Shown piece by piece: positions 50,801-61,903 of a stretch of DNA of 64,000 nucleotides. Every line of letters begins with the position of its first letter. The first letter of the stretch is position 1. The position numbers were made by a program, and so were the translations under genes. The notes beneath the pieces were generated by a model. The model searched no databases, had not been told where the DNA came from, and saw nothing but the letters and a program-made list of their open reading frames with translations. This stretch comes from Isoetes taiwanensis (Eukaryota; Streptophyta; Lycopodiopsida; Isoetales; Isoetaceae): contig JAJEKV010000054.1 in assembly GCA_021234155.1 (NCBI GenBank), positions 1,777,468 to 1,841,467 on the forward strand, written 5' to 3'.

Positions 50801-53800
50801 AATATTTTGCAACTACTTTTCATTAAGAATACATGGTGTTGGGGCTTGAGAAATCAGAGTCCTCTACTAGGTAGCCTTAATGGTTAGTTGTTGTATTCTA
50901 GTTTAAATCAACTGAAATTAAAATAGTCATGGGGATCATTGTGGGATGGGCCCCCGGTAACTTTTGTAATATGCCTCGCGACTTCTCAAGGCTTTTCTAG
51001 CGAGGTGCTAGTGTTTGGAGTAATTGTGTTTGCTAGATTGGATCCTAGTAAATAGCTAGTATATATAAAGAAGGTTCGAATTTTCAAAGTTCTTAAGAAT
51101 AATAACCCAAACCGTACAGTAAATACTAATACTAACACTTTGTTTCTTTACAATAACATTTCTTCGCATGACCAATGGGTGATGATTAATATAACTTATA
51201 GTCCTCAATTCTTGTTAAGAAATTGGTTTAGGGTCAATAGCTTGGCTCTCATTAGGGGGTGGAATTTGAGACTTGGCATAGTTCCATAGAAATATTTACT
51301 TATAATCTCCTCAATTATGCTTTGATGTTATTTTTCTAGTCACTCTTTGAACTAACAAGAGTTCATCATTCTGACACATCTGAAAAATGATTCCAAACCA
51401 TACATTAAAATTGGGTGAGTTTTGGATTTTTAAGTTCAAGGATTCCCGGATACTATTTTTAATCTAAGGATTGAGGATGAAAAAAGCTTCAAACATGGAA
51501 GCTAACATTGTATATTATGCTACATTGGTGAGTTTTGGATTTTTTTTTAATTCAAGGATATTGGATACTACTTTTAATCAGGGATTTTTGATCTGATTCA
51601 TTCAAACATGGAAGCGGACATTTGTATCATATTTTTGTTTGCCTAAAACATATGGCATGCATATACAAAATTCATAAGTGAAGGATCTTTCACAAAGAGG
51701 TCCTCACAAGGCTATACTAAATATGTGGTTGTGCCTTACTATGGCTCGGGCAAATGCTGTGTAGAAAAGGGTCCTTGCAACATAAGCTAGGTACCTTGCT
51801 GGTTAAGGAGCTTGAAACAATTATGCCGATTGTTAACACATAGATGTTCTACTGCCCGGTTGGAATGGTTTCTAAATATATATATGCATATATATATAAA
51901 TTTTGTTTTTATGGTAGTACTTTCATGGGCCTAGAATAGTGGAAAGCTCCCCTTCCCCATTACCGATATGGGTGGGAAGCTCCTTATGGAGGTTGGTCTA
52001 TTATTTTTAGCATAAGCATAGATTTTTCCATAATCTTACAAAATCCCGAGAGATACTAAAACTTTTGAGTGCAATTTGATTCGGGCCTAGGAATGCTTAA
52101 AGGTGGAATAAAAGTGGTTTAATAATTTTCAAAATTTAAATTTTGAGCTCTATGGTTCCATGGCCAAACCTTGGTATCCAATGAATAAGTGGAAATGCAT
52201 GTTGGAATATTTGTTTTAACACTAAACTTTTGAAAATAGAACTCATGTACAAGATGTTGCCTTGTTAAAATGCAAGGTACATATAATGCAATAAATTGGG
52301 GATAACATGCAAAAATGCTAAAAGGTACCATGGTCAACTTGGCTATAGTACGTGTAAATTTTATAAAAGCATATAATGTTGGGTGCCATGATTGCCAAGT
52401 GTTGGCTTTTTGTAAAAATTTAGGTTTTGCATGAACCTACATGCATGATACGACATCTTTAAGCTTTAGGCTTTAAGCTATAGCATGATGACGGCATCTA
52501 TATGATATGATGTCATTGTTCCTATGGGGCAAAATTTGAAGATATTCTTTGCCTTTATGGCATGAAAATTAACAATGGTTACCAATTTGTGGCCTTTGAA
52601 AACTTTTTTAAAATGAGGCTAGGTGGAAAATAGATCCTATTTGTGAGCTTGGCACCATGGAAACCATCTGAGACAAGCATTATCTGAGTAATATATTTAT
52701 TAACCACGTTATCCTTTAAATGTTAAAACTTGGAAATTATTTTTTATTAAAAATAGGTTCTTTTTTGAAATCGATTGGCCACGAACCCTATAGTGACAAG
52801 TTAAGCATTGGACCATTATGCACCTCTTGGCATGTGATGAATCCATGTATGGGGAGAAAACCCATGCACTCAAAGATTGGATCTCGCATGTGATAACATA
52901 CTATCTGGCAGCTTCGAATCTTCGTAAAAAATGATTTTGCAATCATGCCACGCGGTATATCATCTAAGGATTCTTGATATGCACTTGGTTGTATATGAAA
53001 AATCTGCTTTGCACACTTCGATTTGCAGATGCATCGAAAATACCAAGGCATAGATGGGCTCTTCTAGTTTTATTTTTAGGGCTCATAATACCTTTGGCAT
53101 TTGTCCCGCATTTGCTAAATTTATTGGCAAATAAAGTTTTTCTTGGGATAATCCCATGGATGCATAACACCTATTTTGAATGCCGCGAACTTATGCCTCC
53201 TCAACCGCGATATCTATTTGAGTTTTTCTTTTCCAAGATATGATGAAGGATGGCCATATGAAAAGCCTTGTTGGCTTATCTCACATATTCAAGAGCAAAT
53301 TGATGTTGCTTTTATTTTCAAAGAGGGAGAATAATGGATGGCTAAACCATCCAAGCAATTGCAAATGAAGCGAGGAGGTATGCATTTATCACCGGATTTT
53401 TCCTTCAATAAATGGCTACTTGGATATGCCATGAGGTTTATCTATTCTCAAACTATTTGAAGGAGCACCAAAACAGATGTTTGCTTTTATCATCATTATT
53501 GGATGTCAGAGAAACAGAGGCATCGTAAATTCAATTGATGGCTAATTTGATGACAATGTATTCAGCCATGTATGTGTAGGTTTTGTGTTTGTTTACAGCT
53601 ACAAAATGATTAAGGATGTGCTGCGCTAAAAACCCATTGACTTTCCAATAGAGACGAAAATGAGGTATGGATCATTCGTGGCTGGATGCCTTGTTCTATT
53701 CGGAAAGTTGAGCATAAATCATGCCCCTCGTGATTGGTGCATACCATATTATTTAAATTATTTCTAACTTATTGGAAAAATCATGTTGCATTTTTTAAAG

Positions 53801-54999
53801 ACTTAATGGATTTGGTGAGGGGCTTATTACTATGTTGAATACATTGGAAGCATAGGCTCAACTCTAATTTGTGGAGGCTTATAGCTTAATAAGTTGCACA
53901 TTTATTTTTTGTGGTGGAGGAATCGGGTTCTAAAAGACCATATATTCCATATGTTTTGAAATTCTTTTAAGATGCCTTAGTGTATGAAAATGCAAAGGCA
54001 TGGACAAGTATTCTAAAAAAATGATTCGGGTCTGAACACAAATATGACTCTAAATTGAGGCATATAACCCGCAATAAAAGTGGCCAGATATGATTTTATG
54101 GGTGCATTCATTTTGGTCTTATCGAAAATGGTTTGATAGTATGCTTAATGAATAAGCAATATGTATTTGCTTTTTGTGTTTTTCAAGCCATGGATTCGGG
54201 GTTAAAAAATTAATAGAGGCATGTTGCACCATGTCTATAATGGGGTGCATAAAAATTATAAGTTTGACTAACATGTGACAAGTCCTATTGTAGTTGATTG
54301 GATTTGAAAACATCTCTTATGTTATCAATTCCATTTTTCTTGTTAATGTTTTGATTTTTTCCCAAAAAGAATACAATTGGTGATCGATTGATAAATGCCT
54401 TTTGAGATAAATGTACCTTTTTGGCCCCTTGCACATTTATTTACTTTCACGCTTAATAGTGTATTGAGAAATAAGCATTTAGATGATGTTTTGTCCTCCA
54501 ATTGATTCTATTTTTGCAAACCGGGTTGGTTTTAACATGGAAGGTTATGGAATGACGCAAAAAAAATGGATTGCTTATACTATGCACTGTTTGTATGTTA
54601 TTGTTAAACTATTCAATTTCAATTCAATAATGAGTGCATTTTTTGCAATTTAATCGATATGACTACTATTTTTTGCTTAAAAATTTGTTGCATTTGTTTT
54701 TGCATTCTGGGTTACATGGCTTAAATATTTGGAGAAATCAGCCTTCTACCGGGTTGCCTTGGATGTTAAGTGTTTTTCAAATTTTGAATATTTTGCAACT
54801 ACTTTTCATTAAGAATACATGGTGTTGGGGCTTGAGAAATTTATGGTCTTCTTTAGGTAGCCTTAATGGTTAGTTGTTGTATTCTAGTTTAAATCAACTA
54901 AAATTAAAATAGTACGGGATCCCTGTGGGATGGGCCCAGGTAACGCCGGAGACGCAAATCCTAAAAGGCAATCTTCTGATAAATCTTCCTGTAGGTGCT
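47869..54999 (+). repeat. Scrambled continuation of the array, blended with a 4-kb repeat
   Basis: Short words (15-40 bp) from unit 1 appear here in the right order: 48056 matches 40565 (CCCCCATGAAGATGTGGA), 49151 matches 41655, 51171 matches 43871, then 52790, 53095 and 54470 match 38083, 38370 and 39737 at a constant offset near 14.7 kb. Between these words lies other sequence, itself repeated with a period of about 3.96-4.0 kb (48470/52427, 49040/53035, 50830/54805). No open frame of the element survives. It may be real recombination, but a consensus built from two different repeats is more likely. Confidence 0.7.
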
Positions 55000-55000
55000 A

Positions 55001-55173
<173 letters not shown>

Positions 55174-56528
55174 TTTTCCCCTTTTCGATTCCTGAATCTA
55201 AAGAGATATCCATCCTTGCCTTCCCATAAAGGTCCCCGCCTATCAGGATTTATGGGGCCCCTAGCCAAAGCCGGGGAATCTTAAGGGCTCCCGCCCAAAG
55301 AAATTAATATTTTTTAGCCTTAAACCAATCCGATGCATGGACTCACATCCCATAAAATTTTATTTTAGCCAAAAGGCATAGACATAAGTAACCTCAATGC
55401 CTAATGAATCGGTTTACCCATTTTCTTTGCATTAATTAATTCTTATAGACCTTACCATAACTAAACCGATGCCCAGCCACAATAGTTTTTAACCGTAACT
55501 AAACAGATGCCCGGGCCCATAGGTCTTACCAGATATCCCATAATGTTTTTATTTAAGCCAAAAGTGTGGACATAAGAAACCACAATGCCTACTAAATTCG
55601 TTTAACCATTTTCATTTGCCTTAATTAGGCCTTATGGACTTATGCCAGCAAGACTCAGAAATACTATCTCATGCTTATATTAATATTCTACCTTCCATAT
55701 TAATTCAAAAAATGTCACCATTGCCCTGTATGCAATGCATTCGCAGTTTCTGCCTATCCAAGTCAACCAAAGCTTCCATTTATTTTTATGATTTTACATT
55801 TCTATGGATTATTATTTCTAGGGCCCTACAAATGTCCAGACCAAAATTTTAAGAGAGAAGCTTAAAAAATCATTTTCCTTGGACTATTGCTTTTAGAAAT
55901 AAGGCTCTTTCCAAATATTCATTAGATCAAGCCTTTCCACTTCCATTAAATGCATACACATCTTATTTTTAAACCATACATTTAATTATCAATGCGTCTT
56001 TAGATAAACCAAAAAGACTTTAATGGTACCATATGCCTTAAGCAAGCACCTATTTATTCTGCATTTACCAGTGTGTTATGCCAGATATTTTTAGTCCTTT
56101 ACCTAGAGCCATACTCTGTTTTATGGACTTTATGCTATCCTAGTTCGGAATTTAATTCCTATGCCTTCTCAAATTTAACACTACCAGTGTATATTAGTAT
56201 TTCGAATCACTGCTGTACCATCAGAAAAGCATGTAAAACATAGCTACTAAATCATAAGTTCCAAAAGAAGACTTCCTTTAATCAAATGTAAAAACAGCAT
56301 AATGTCTTGCCCCCAAAGCAATTACTCATAGTTCAGATCCATCTGTTTCAGATCATATATGTTGCTGCTAAAAGCATAACAAGAAAGCTTACCATTCAGA
56401 GTAGAAATCATCTACTGTTACTTTGCAAAAGAAAAATTAAACGGTTCATCACCCAAACTTGTCACAGTTGCAATGTCCTGTGCAAGCATCCGATTCCTCA
56501 TGCAAAACGAATTTGGAGGAGTTAGACG

Positions 56529-56631
56529 GGTTACCTGCAGTGAAACCAAAGCAAATTAGCCTTAATCAGGGTAAATTACTAAGCCACTAGCAGGTAAGCT
56601 ATCGTCTAATCTCGGCTCTTCGCCCTTCACC
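56529..56631 (-). ncRNA. Conserved pLTR hairpin module, element B
   Basis: In element sense: GGTGAAGGGCGAAGAGCC, AGCTTACCTGC, 50 nt, CTGCAGGTAACCC. The arms GCTTACCTGC and GCAGGTAACC pair at 9 of 10 positions. This diverged copy keeps exactly the same parts as S1, S2, S3 and the A units. Confidence 0.55.
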
Positions 56632-56720
56632 AAATTAAAATCTAAATACAATAAGATTTGTCAAATGCTTCAGTTAAATAAAAGAGTTTAGAGCAGCGAG
56701 AAAAAAATCTACTTTAACCC

Positions 56721-57060
56721 GATTTAATGGGATTGGATCATTTTCATCCAAGTCCCGCTCATCGATTTGGTTCAGCTCCTCATGCTCGGCTTCAAGGGTC
56801 GCCGGCCTATATCTTGGTAATCTCGAGGCCAGACCTCTCCCTGTTAGTCATTTCCACTCCAGTGTTTGTCTTGAAGATACTCTTAATGGTGCCAGCGTTG
56901 CTTGGGCCTGTAGATGCCAGATTATACTTCTCAACCATCTTTTCTAAGAATATCTTGCTTTCCGGTTATGCTTTATGCTTTCTCCATTCGCCTTGCAAAG
57001 CGCCTTTGATTTAGCCCGGCTTTTTCTATCGGATCCAAATAGGTTTAGCCCTTGTAAACC
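56721..57060 (-). CDS. Element exon 1, element B copy (decayed)
   Basis: The minus strand shows the acidic tail DERDLDENDPIPLN ending at the position of the exon 1 donor, as in S1 (IPLNQ), and an upstream stretch with GPSNAGTIKSIFKTNTG. It is not open throughout. Identification rests on the shared tail, the position in the terminal repeat and the nearby hairpin module. Confidence 0.4.
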
Positions 57061-58127
57061 CCTGGGTTCTGTGCCCTCATGCCTAGGCATTGCATGCAAG
57101 AATGGCTAAATTTTTGCCCTACAGCTCAATCGAATGTTCCCTTGTATTAAAAAGGCCGGACCAAATCCGGTTCCTCCGGAAGCTTAGGAATTGGTAAACG
57201 TAAATCCATACATACCTTTTATTATAGCATTGAGAAGATTTTTGCTTGCTTTTTGCATGGCTCCGGTCTCTGCGACATCCTGCCCATTCAAATTTCCTCA
57301 TTACTCGTAGTGGCCTGATCGGAGCGCCACCGTCAATCTTGTTCTTCAGTACATCTTAGGTTAAGATAGCAACCCTAAACTGTTAGTCTGGATGAAAAGT
57401 TTGACACGTTATACCTCTTTGCATTATTATTTTTGTATAATAACCTATTTTATAGGGTGTCGTAAATCAGCCATGCCTCCATGTCTCCCATGTTATGCCA
57501 AATACCATTATCTCATGGTCATACCTATGTTAGAATCTTTATTTCATTAAAATACCTTTGGTTGTAGCCATGCTGTTGTAGCCTATGTTTGCCAATTTTG
57601 GTCCATGCTCCTAGTAGCCCATGCTTTTTCTCATTCCTATTTCGCTGGGCTATGCCTTGGACGTTTGTAATTGCTGAAAGTGTGACAATTCGAACCTCTC
57701 CTCCAACCTTACCCTTCAATACACTTAAGGTAGAGAGAATATACCTTAAACTAATATTCTGCAATAGGAAAACATGTCTATCTCCATGCCTAACTCCTAA
57801 ATAATAAGATTATATCCATATGCTTGTAATTTTTTCATCTCTTACCCTTGGGTGCCTGTGCCATTTCAGTTTTCCTTACCCTGTACCTAGTGCCCTCAAA
57901 ATGTTGAATTCCATTATTAATTGGTCCAAAAACCTTAGACCTTTGGCCTATTAATAATATCCTTAGTATTTACCTTGCTGCCTTACCCCGTTGGTGCAGA
58001 CTTTTGGTCCATTCCTCCATTCTTGAATGCCAAATATTTATTTCCATTTCCTTGTGCTGCAAGACATGTAACGAGACAAAACTCGTTTGGAAGGCATGAG
58101 CTGGTCAAAATGTAGTAAAGGGGTAGG

Positions 58128-58162
58128 AGGGTCCCTATACTACATAGAGACCCTCCCTGCCC
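58128..58162 (-). ncRNA. 3' hairpin of element B
   Basis: GGAGGGTC.CTAT and ATAG.GACCCTCC arms pair at 12 of 13 positions around a five-base loop. It lies about 40 bp after the RT stop and is equivalent to hairpin 1 of element A. Several stem positions differ from A and from 24.1 kb, but pairing is kept. Confidence 0.6.
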
Positions 58163-58203
58163 ACTTTTCTTATATCAGCTGATCACATAATGTTACCTGA
58201 TGC

Positions 58204-60318
58204 TCATAAAAGCCTTTGAGTCTTAAGTACCCTAATGACTGCAGATACATCAAATTTAAGCCCCGGGTATCCACCTTTTTCAAGTGTTCTATAAAGTGTA
58301 ATTTTTATGTCTTTTTCCTTGAAGCCATTTTTAATAAATGCTTGCATGAGTTTGTGCAAGTCCTCTGCTGCAGATACCGGGTTAGTGTGCACGTAAAGGT
58401 GCGGCATAACTTGTGAAATTATAATATTTCTGGCCCAATAATACGGTCTGCATGCCTCTGCATGCACAAATCTGGATATGCGAAACGGTAATTTATCTCT
58501 TTTGTCATAATGACAGGTTTGAAAGATCCCATGATATGGATCCAGGATGCTGATGGTCATATTGAGGAAGTTGACTTTCCTTCCTTTATTTTCCAGCCCA
58601 AAGTGATCTCCCCAATATTCTGTTTCATCCTCTATTGTCAGATAATTCAGATTATATATTGTGTCCAATATGTTGTCCTTGGCTTGGAGCCCGAGAACCT
58701 CTCTGATGTAACAATTATTGAGGCTTAGAAGATCGTCCATGTACCTGCAAGTATCTGCAAAGGTAGCAGCTTCCTTATACTTCCCGGCTTTGACAAGTCT
58801 TAGAATGAACTGCAGTTCGAACCATGCCAAGTACAGATTGCACCATGCTGGGCTACTAGAGAACCCCATGGGGATTCCTTTAACTTGTTTCCATATCCTA
58901 CCACCCATCTGCAAATAGCAGTTTTGCAAGAGCCATGAATTCATATTAACAAAGTATTCTTCGTTGATGCAGATCCAGTTATTGCTTTCAGGTCTGGCAT
59001 GCCTCCACATGACTTTAATTTGGCCATTATTTCCAACCTTGTACCAAAGGTTGTTGTTGTGGTGCTTCTTATTTTGATACTTCCATATACTAGATATTAC
59101 ATTTTTCATGACCTTGCAAATACCGTCATCTCCCTCAAGAGGGATATTCTCGTAACATTTGGTCACATCTGCCACAAACACATCTGTAATTTTTGAAGGC
59201 AAATTGCAAGTTACATCATATATGGAATTAATTATCCATGATGCTCTGATCTTATTTTTTTGGAAAAGGTTAACCTTGGCCAGCTTGTCCTCACATATGC
59301 ATGGCCAGAGATCACAAAGATTAGTTAGGCAAGCTGCAACCAGAGAGGCCAATTGTGAGAAAATAGATTCATGTGCGCTTGTAATCCACCTATAGCTATT
59401 TTTGTGCGCTTTAAAGATACCCAGCATGTATGGTAGCTCTTTTGTTTCCAAACTCCAATCTTGCAGAAACCATTGGATTTCCCGGCTAATCTTTTCTGTT
59501 AGATCATGTGGGCTGATCCCCACTAAGTGGAAGTCCTCACTGTTTAACCTGTGTAAGGCCTCCTCCCTGATGTGCCTTGGGCAGATGAAAGAAGGATTGT
59601 TTGCTGCTTTATCAATGCCAGAGATGTAGAAGTTAGTTACCAGCCAATTCATGTTGCTTGTAACAGTTACATCATTGATTGGGAATTTTTTTTGGTCCCT
59701 CTTTCCCTTAAGAAGCTTTTGAACTGAGGCACATGCTTTTCTTAACATGTCCTTCTTGCACTCAGCAAGAATTTGCTTGTCTATATCACTTGTGCTGTAT
59801 TTATGTACTGCAAAAAATTGGTCTATAGAGTTGACCAACTCGTTTCTGAACTGTATGGAAGTGAAAGGTCTATCCGGTATATGGTTAAGACCTATACTCA
59901 GCCATCTCTTAAGAGCTTTACTATGGATCAGGTCCAAATTTGTAGTCCTAATGTGGCCTATGTCTGGGCAGATATATTTCTTGAGAGCTGGGTTATCACA
60001 TGGGCACGAGACTTCATTGTCCTGGGCAAAAACCAGTTTTGGTTTGTATAGCATACTTTTAAGATTTCCAATGAATTTCCAACCAAAGATGGTTTCATTC
60101 CACATTTTCTCTCCTGCATCCCCCATATATTTTATAAGCACCTCTTTGAAGGCCTTCGTGAACTTCACTTTCTCAACAAATTTGGAGAAGAATCTGAAAT
60201 GTACGTATTTACTACTAGTCTTGTCCTTTACTGTTATTAATCTCCATTTGTTTTCTGCATCCTTGAGTAGGACCCGTTTATTATTCTGTAAATTTGACAT
60301 TTCCAAACCCAATATCAA
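58204..60318 (-). CDS. Reverse transcriptase, Penelope-like, element B
   Basis: An open frame of 704 codons. Residues 105-122 hold a Cys/His motif (C.C ... C....H). GIDKAANNPSFICP at 234-247 matches the 'DKGN' N-terminal motif of Penelope RTs, and YMLGIFKAHKNSYRW at 297-311 matches their 'GLPKIHK' motif. Palm motif A is FVADVTKCYENIP (381-393), motif B KGIPMGFSSSPAWCNLYL (480-497) and motif C YMDD (526-529). GRKVNFLNMTI (579-589) and HYDKRDKLPF (603-612) follow. There is no C-terminal GIY-YIG nuclease. The likely exon start is codon 12, just after a TTTACAG acceptor at 60286. The frame looks whole, but the 5' side of the element is interrupted by a LINE. Confidence 0.88.
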   Translation of the reverse strand: MILGLEMSNLQNNKRVLLKDAENKWRLITVKDKTSSKYVHFRFFSKFVEKVKFTKAFKEVLIKYMGDAGEKMWNETIFGWKFIGNLKSMLYKPKLVFAQDNEVSCPCDNPALKKYICPDIGHIRTTNLDLIHSKALKRWLSIGLNHIPDRPFTSIQFRNELVNSIDQFFAVHKYSTSDIDKQILAECKKDMLRKACASVQKLLKGKRDQKKFPINDVTVTSNMNWLVTNFYISGIDKAANNPSFICPRHIREEALHRLNSEDFHLVGISPHDLTEKISREIQWFLQDWSLETKELPYMLGIFKAHKNSYRWITSAHESIFSQLASLVAACLTNLCDLWPCICEDKLAKVNLFQKNKIRASWIINSIYDVTCNLPSKITDVFVADVTKCYENIPLEGDDGICKVMKNVISSIWKYQNKKHHNNNLWYKVGNNGQIKVMWRHARPESNNWICINEEYFVNMNSWLLQNCYLQMGGRIWKQVKGIPMGFSSSPAWCNLYLAWFELQFILRLVKAGKYKEAATFADTCRYMDDLLSLNNCYIREVLGLQAKDNILDTIYNLNYLTIEDETEYWGDHFGLENKGRKVNFLNMTISILDPYHGIFQTCHYDKRDKLPFRISRFVHAEACRPYYWARNIIISQVMPHLYVHTNPVSAAEDLHKLMQAFIKNGFKEKDIKITLYRTLEKGGYPGLKFDVSAVIRVLKTQRLL

Positions 60319-60769
60319 ACTGGGTTCTGTATTTTAATGATAAAATTGAAACAACCTTACCAAAAAAATCTGTTTTTTGTCTTTCAGATTTTGGGGCGTG
60401 GTTCCCATATTCTGACTTTTACTACGTGCCCATTTCCTTCTTGGCATACTAGCCACTCCCATCCTGGTTCAGTGACCATGGGGATTCTCAAAGGGTTTTT
60501 AGCCCTTTGGTGCAATGATTCTTGTTTTGGCATAATAGCCATTCTTTTTGTTGGCATAATAGCCCTTCCCATTTAGGTCTAGTAACCTTAGGGGTTTAAA
60601 GTTTACACGCAAAGCATGCTTTTAGTCAGGAACTTCCGGGTACCTATAAAAGTTTATTCTACTTTGTAGCAGTAAACAAGTATTCAGGCCGACCCTCATT
60701 AAGAGGGTGTATGCTAATAACAAATTCAGAATTGAAAAGAAATTATCCTTTCATAAAGTAAAGAAGTAC
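60286..60769 (-). other. Intron between ORF2 and RT, element B
   Basis: Minus-strand donor CCAAAG|GTACTT about 60769 and acceptor TTTACAG ending at 60286. It is at the same place as the intron of copy A, so splicing is part of the family plan. No open frame crosses it. Confidence 0.5.
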
Positions 60770-60780
60770 CTTTGGTATCA

Positions 60781-61899
60781 TCAAAACTTGAGAGTAGTTG
60801 GTTTTATGGTCGTGGCTCGAGCATACGCATCTCCAGTAGGTTTGTTGACAGAGTTCTCCATATTGTTGCTAGTTGTTTGGTTTGAAGTTACCTCAGAAAT
60901 ACCTGCTCCAGAACTGGAAGCTTTCTGTGGCTTTTTCTTGTACTTGGGAGGCATGATCACCTCCAAATCCTCATCAAACTTCTGCTTTCTTTTCTGTGCT
61001 GGATACCTTTGTTTCGTATCCCTTTCCTCCAGATCCAATGAATCATTGAGAAACTTTCTAGGTCGTATTGTTTTCTCCAAGATGTCAGCTGTTTTTGTGT
61101 TACCAAATTCCTGTTTTAGACAAAGAGTATTGTCTTCAGCATATTTACTAGTCATTTTGATCATTGTATCCCGAACCTTCAGGTATCCAATGAATGCCAC
61201 TGCTCCAGCTCGCATGCCTTCTGAATTCATCATTTTGTGAAACTGGTAGAACCGGTATCTTGAAGACTTGTTGGGCCATATTTTTTCAGTGCTGTTCATA
61301 ATGTACCAGACTGCCTGGTCAAACCAGGTAATGTGATCATTACAATTTGTAACCCCGTTCCTGCCATATTTGTCACAGCAGCATTTAATGAAAGGGCAGA
61401 ACGTACGCCATATCTTTCTTGCATACAAATCATTCCTTCTCTCATCAGTCTTGGCTATATGGCCTTTCTGGCCCATGTACATACCGTTATTTCTGTTGCA
61501 TTTTTTGCCAAAGAATTGGGTGGTGAAAGGCATGTCAAGTATTATTCTATCAATCCTTTTAGTAAAGGTGTCAGCATCTTTTAAAGACTGTTTTATTTCC
61601 TCCTCTGTTATGCCACATATGCTGATAAGTACACTGGTACTGACAGGGGCCAAAACCCCCAAATTGTGCGCGTTCCAAAATCCTTGATCACATTTGACTC
61701 CTTGCAGTTCTGCCAGCCTAGTGGACAAGATAGGAAAGTGGTAGCAGTTGTAAAGAGTGAGCCTTTTGAGCTCATAATTATCCAGGTCATCCTGCACTTC
61801 TAGTATTTCAGGTTCCACCTCCTGCGCTGGTTCCAGTTCCAAAACCTCATTCTGTTCCTCTTCTGACAGCATATTGATGCTGAATAGACAGTTAGTCAT
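60781..61899 (-). CDS. Element ORF2, Cys/His-rich protein, element B
   Basis: An open frame of 372 codons, clearly homologous to 41087-42181: LTLYNCYHFPI, NGMYMGQKGHIAK, KIWRTFCPFIKCCCDKY, C.DHITWFDQAVWYIMN, GAVAFIGYLKVRDTM and a Lys-rich end with MPPKYKKKPQK. The conserved start is the internal Met at codon 10 (NMLSEEEQ, matching SMLSRGEH in A). The first few codons border the LINE insertion and may not belong. The role is unknown: a nucleic-acid-binding partner of the RT, or the missing nuclease, are the two ideas. Confidence 0.7.
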   Translation of the reverse strand: MTNCLFSINMLSEEEQNEVLELEPAQEVEPEILEVQDDLDNYELKRLTLYNCYHFPILSTRLAELQGVKCDQGFWNAHNLGVLAPVSTSVLISICGITEEEIKQSLKDADTFTKRIDRIILDMPFTTQFFGKKCNRNNGMYMGQKGHIAKTDERRNDLYARKIWRTFCPFIKCCCDKYGRNGVTNCNDHITWFDQAVWYIMNSTEKIWPNKSSRYRFYQFHKMMNSEGMRAGAVAFIGYLKVRDTMIKMTSKYAEDNTLCLKQEFGNTKTADILEKTIRPRKFLNDSLDLEERDTKQRYPAQKRKQKFDEDLEVIMPPKYKKKPQKASSSGAGISEVTSNQTTSNNMENSVNKPTGDAYARATTIKPTTLKF

Positions 61900-61903
61900 T
61901 ATC

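Larger units (their letters stand above)
37317..54999 (+). mobile_element. Penelope-like element array A (head to tail)
   Basis: Three tandem units: unit 1 at 37317-44815 (7.5 kb, terminal repeat plus internal part), unit 2 at 44816 to about 51,900, and unit 3, terminal repeat only, about 51,900-54,999. Units start after (TA)n with CCCGCCATAACGCTAGTACA. Direct terminal repeats and partial head-to-tail tandems are known habits of Penelope-like elements. The RT of unit 1 has about two or three breaks, and units 2 and 3 are heavily scrambled from 47.9 kb on. A fossil, though the close match of the first two terminal repeats suggests a fairly young insertion. Confidence 0.8.
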
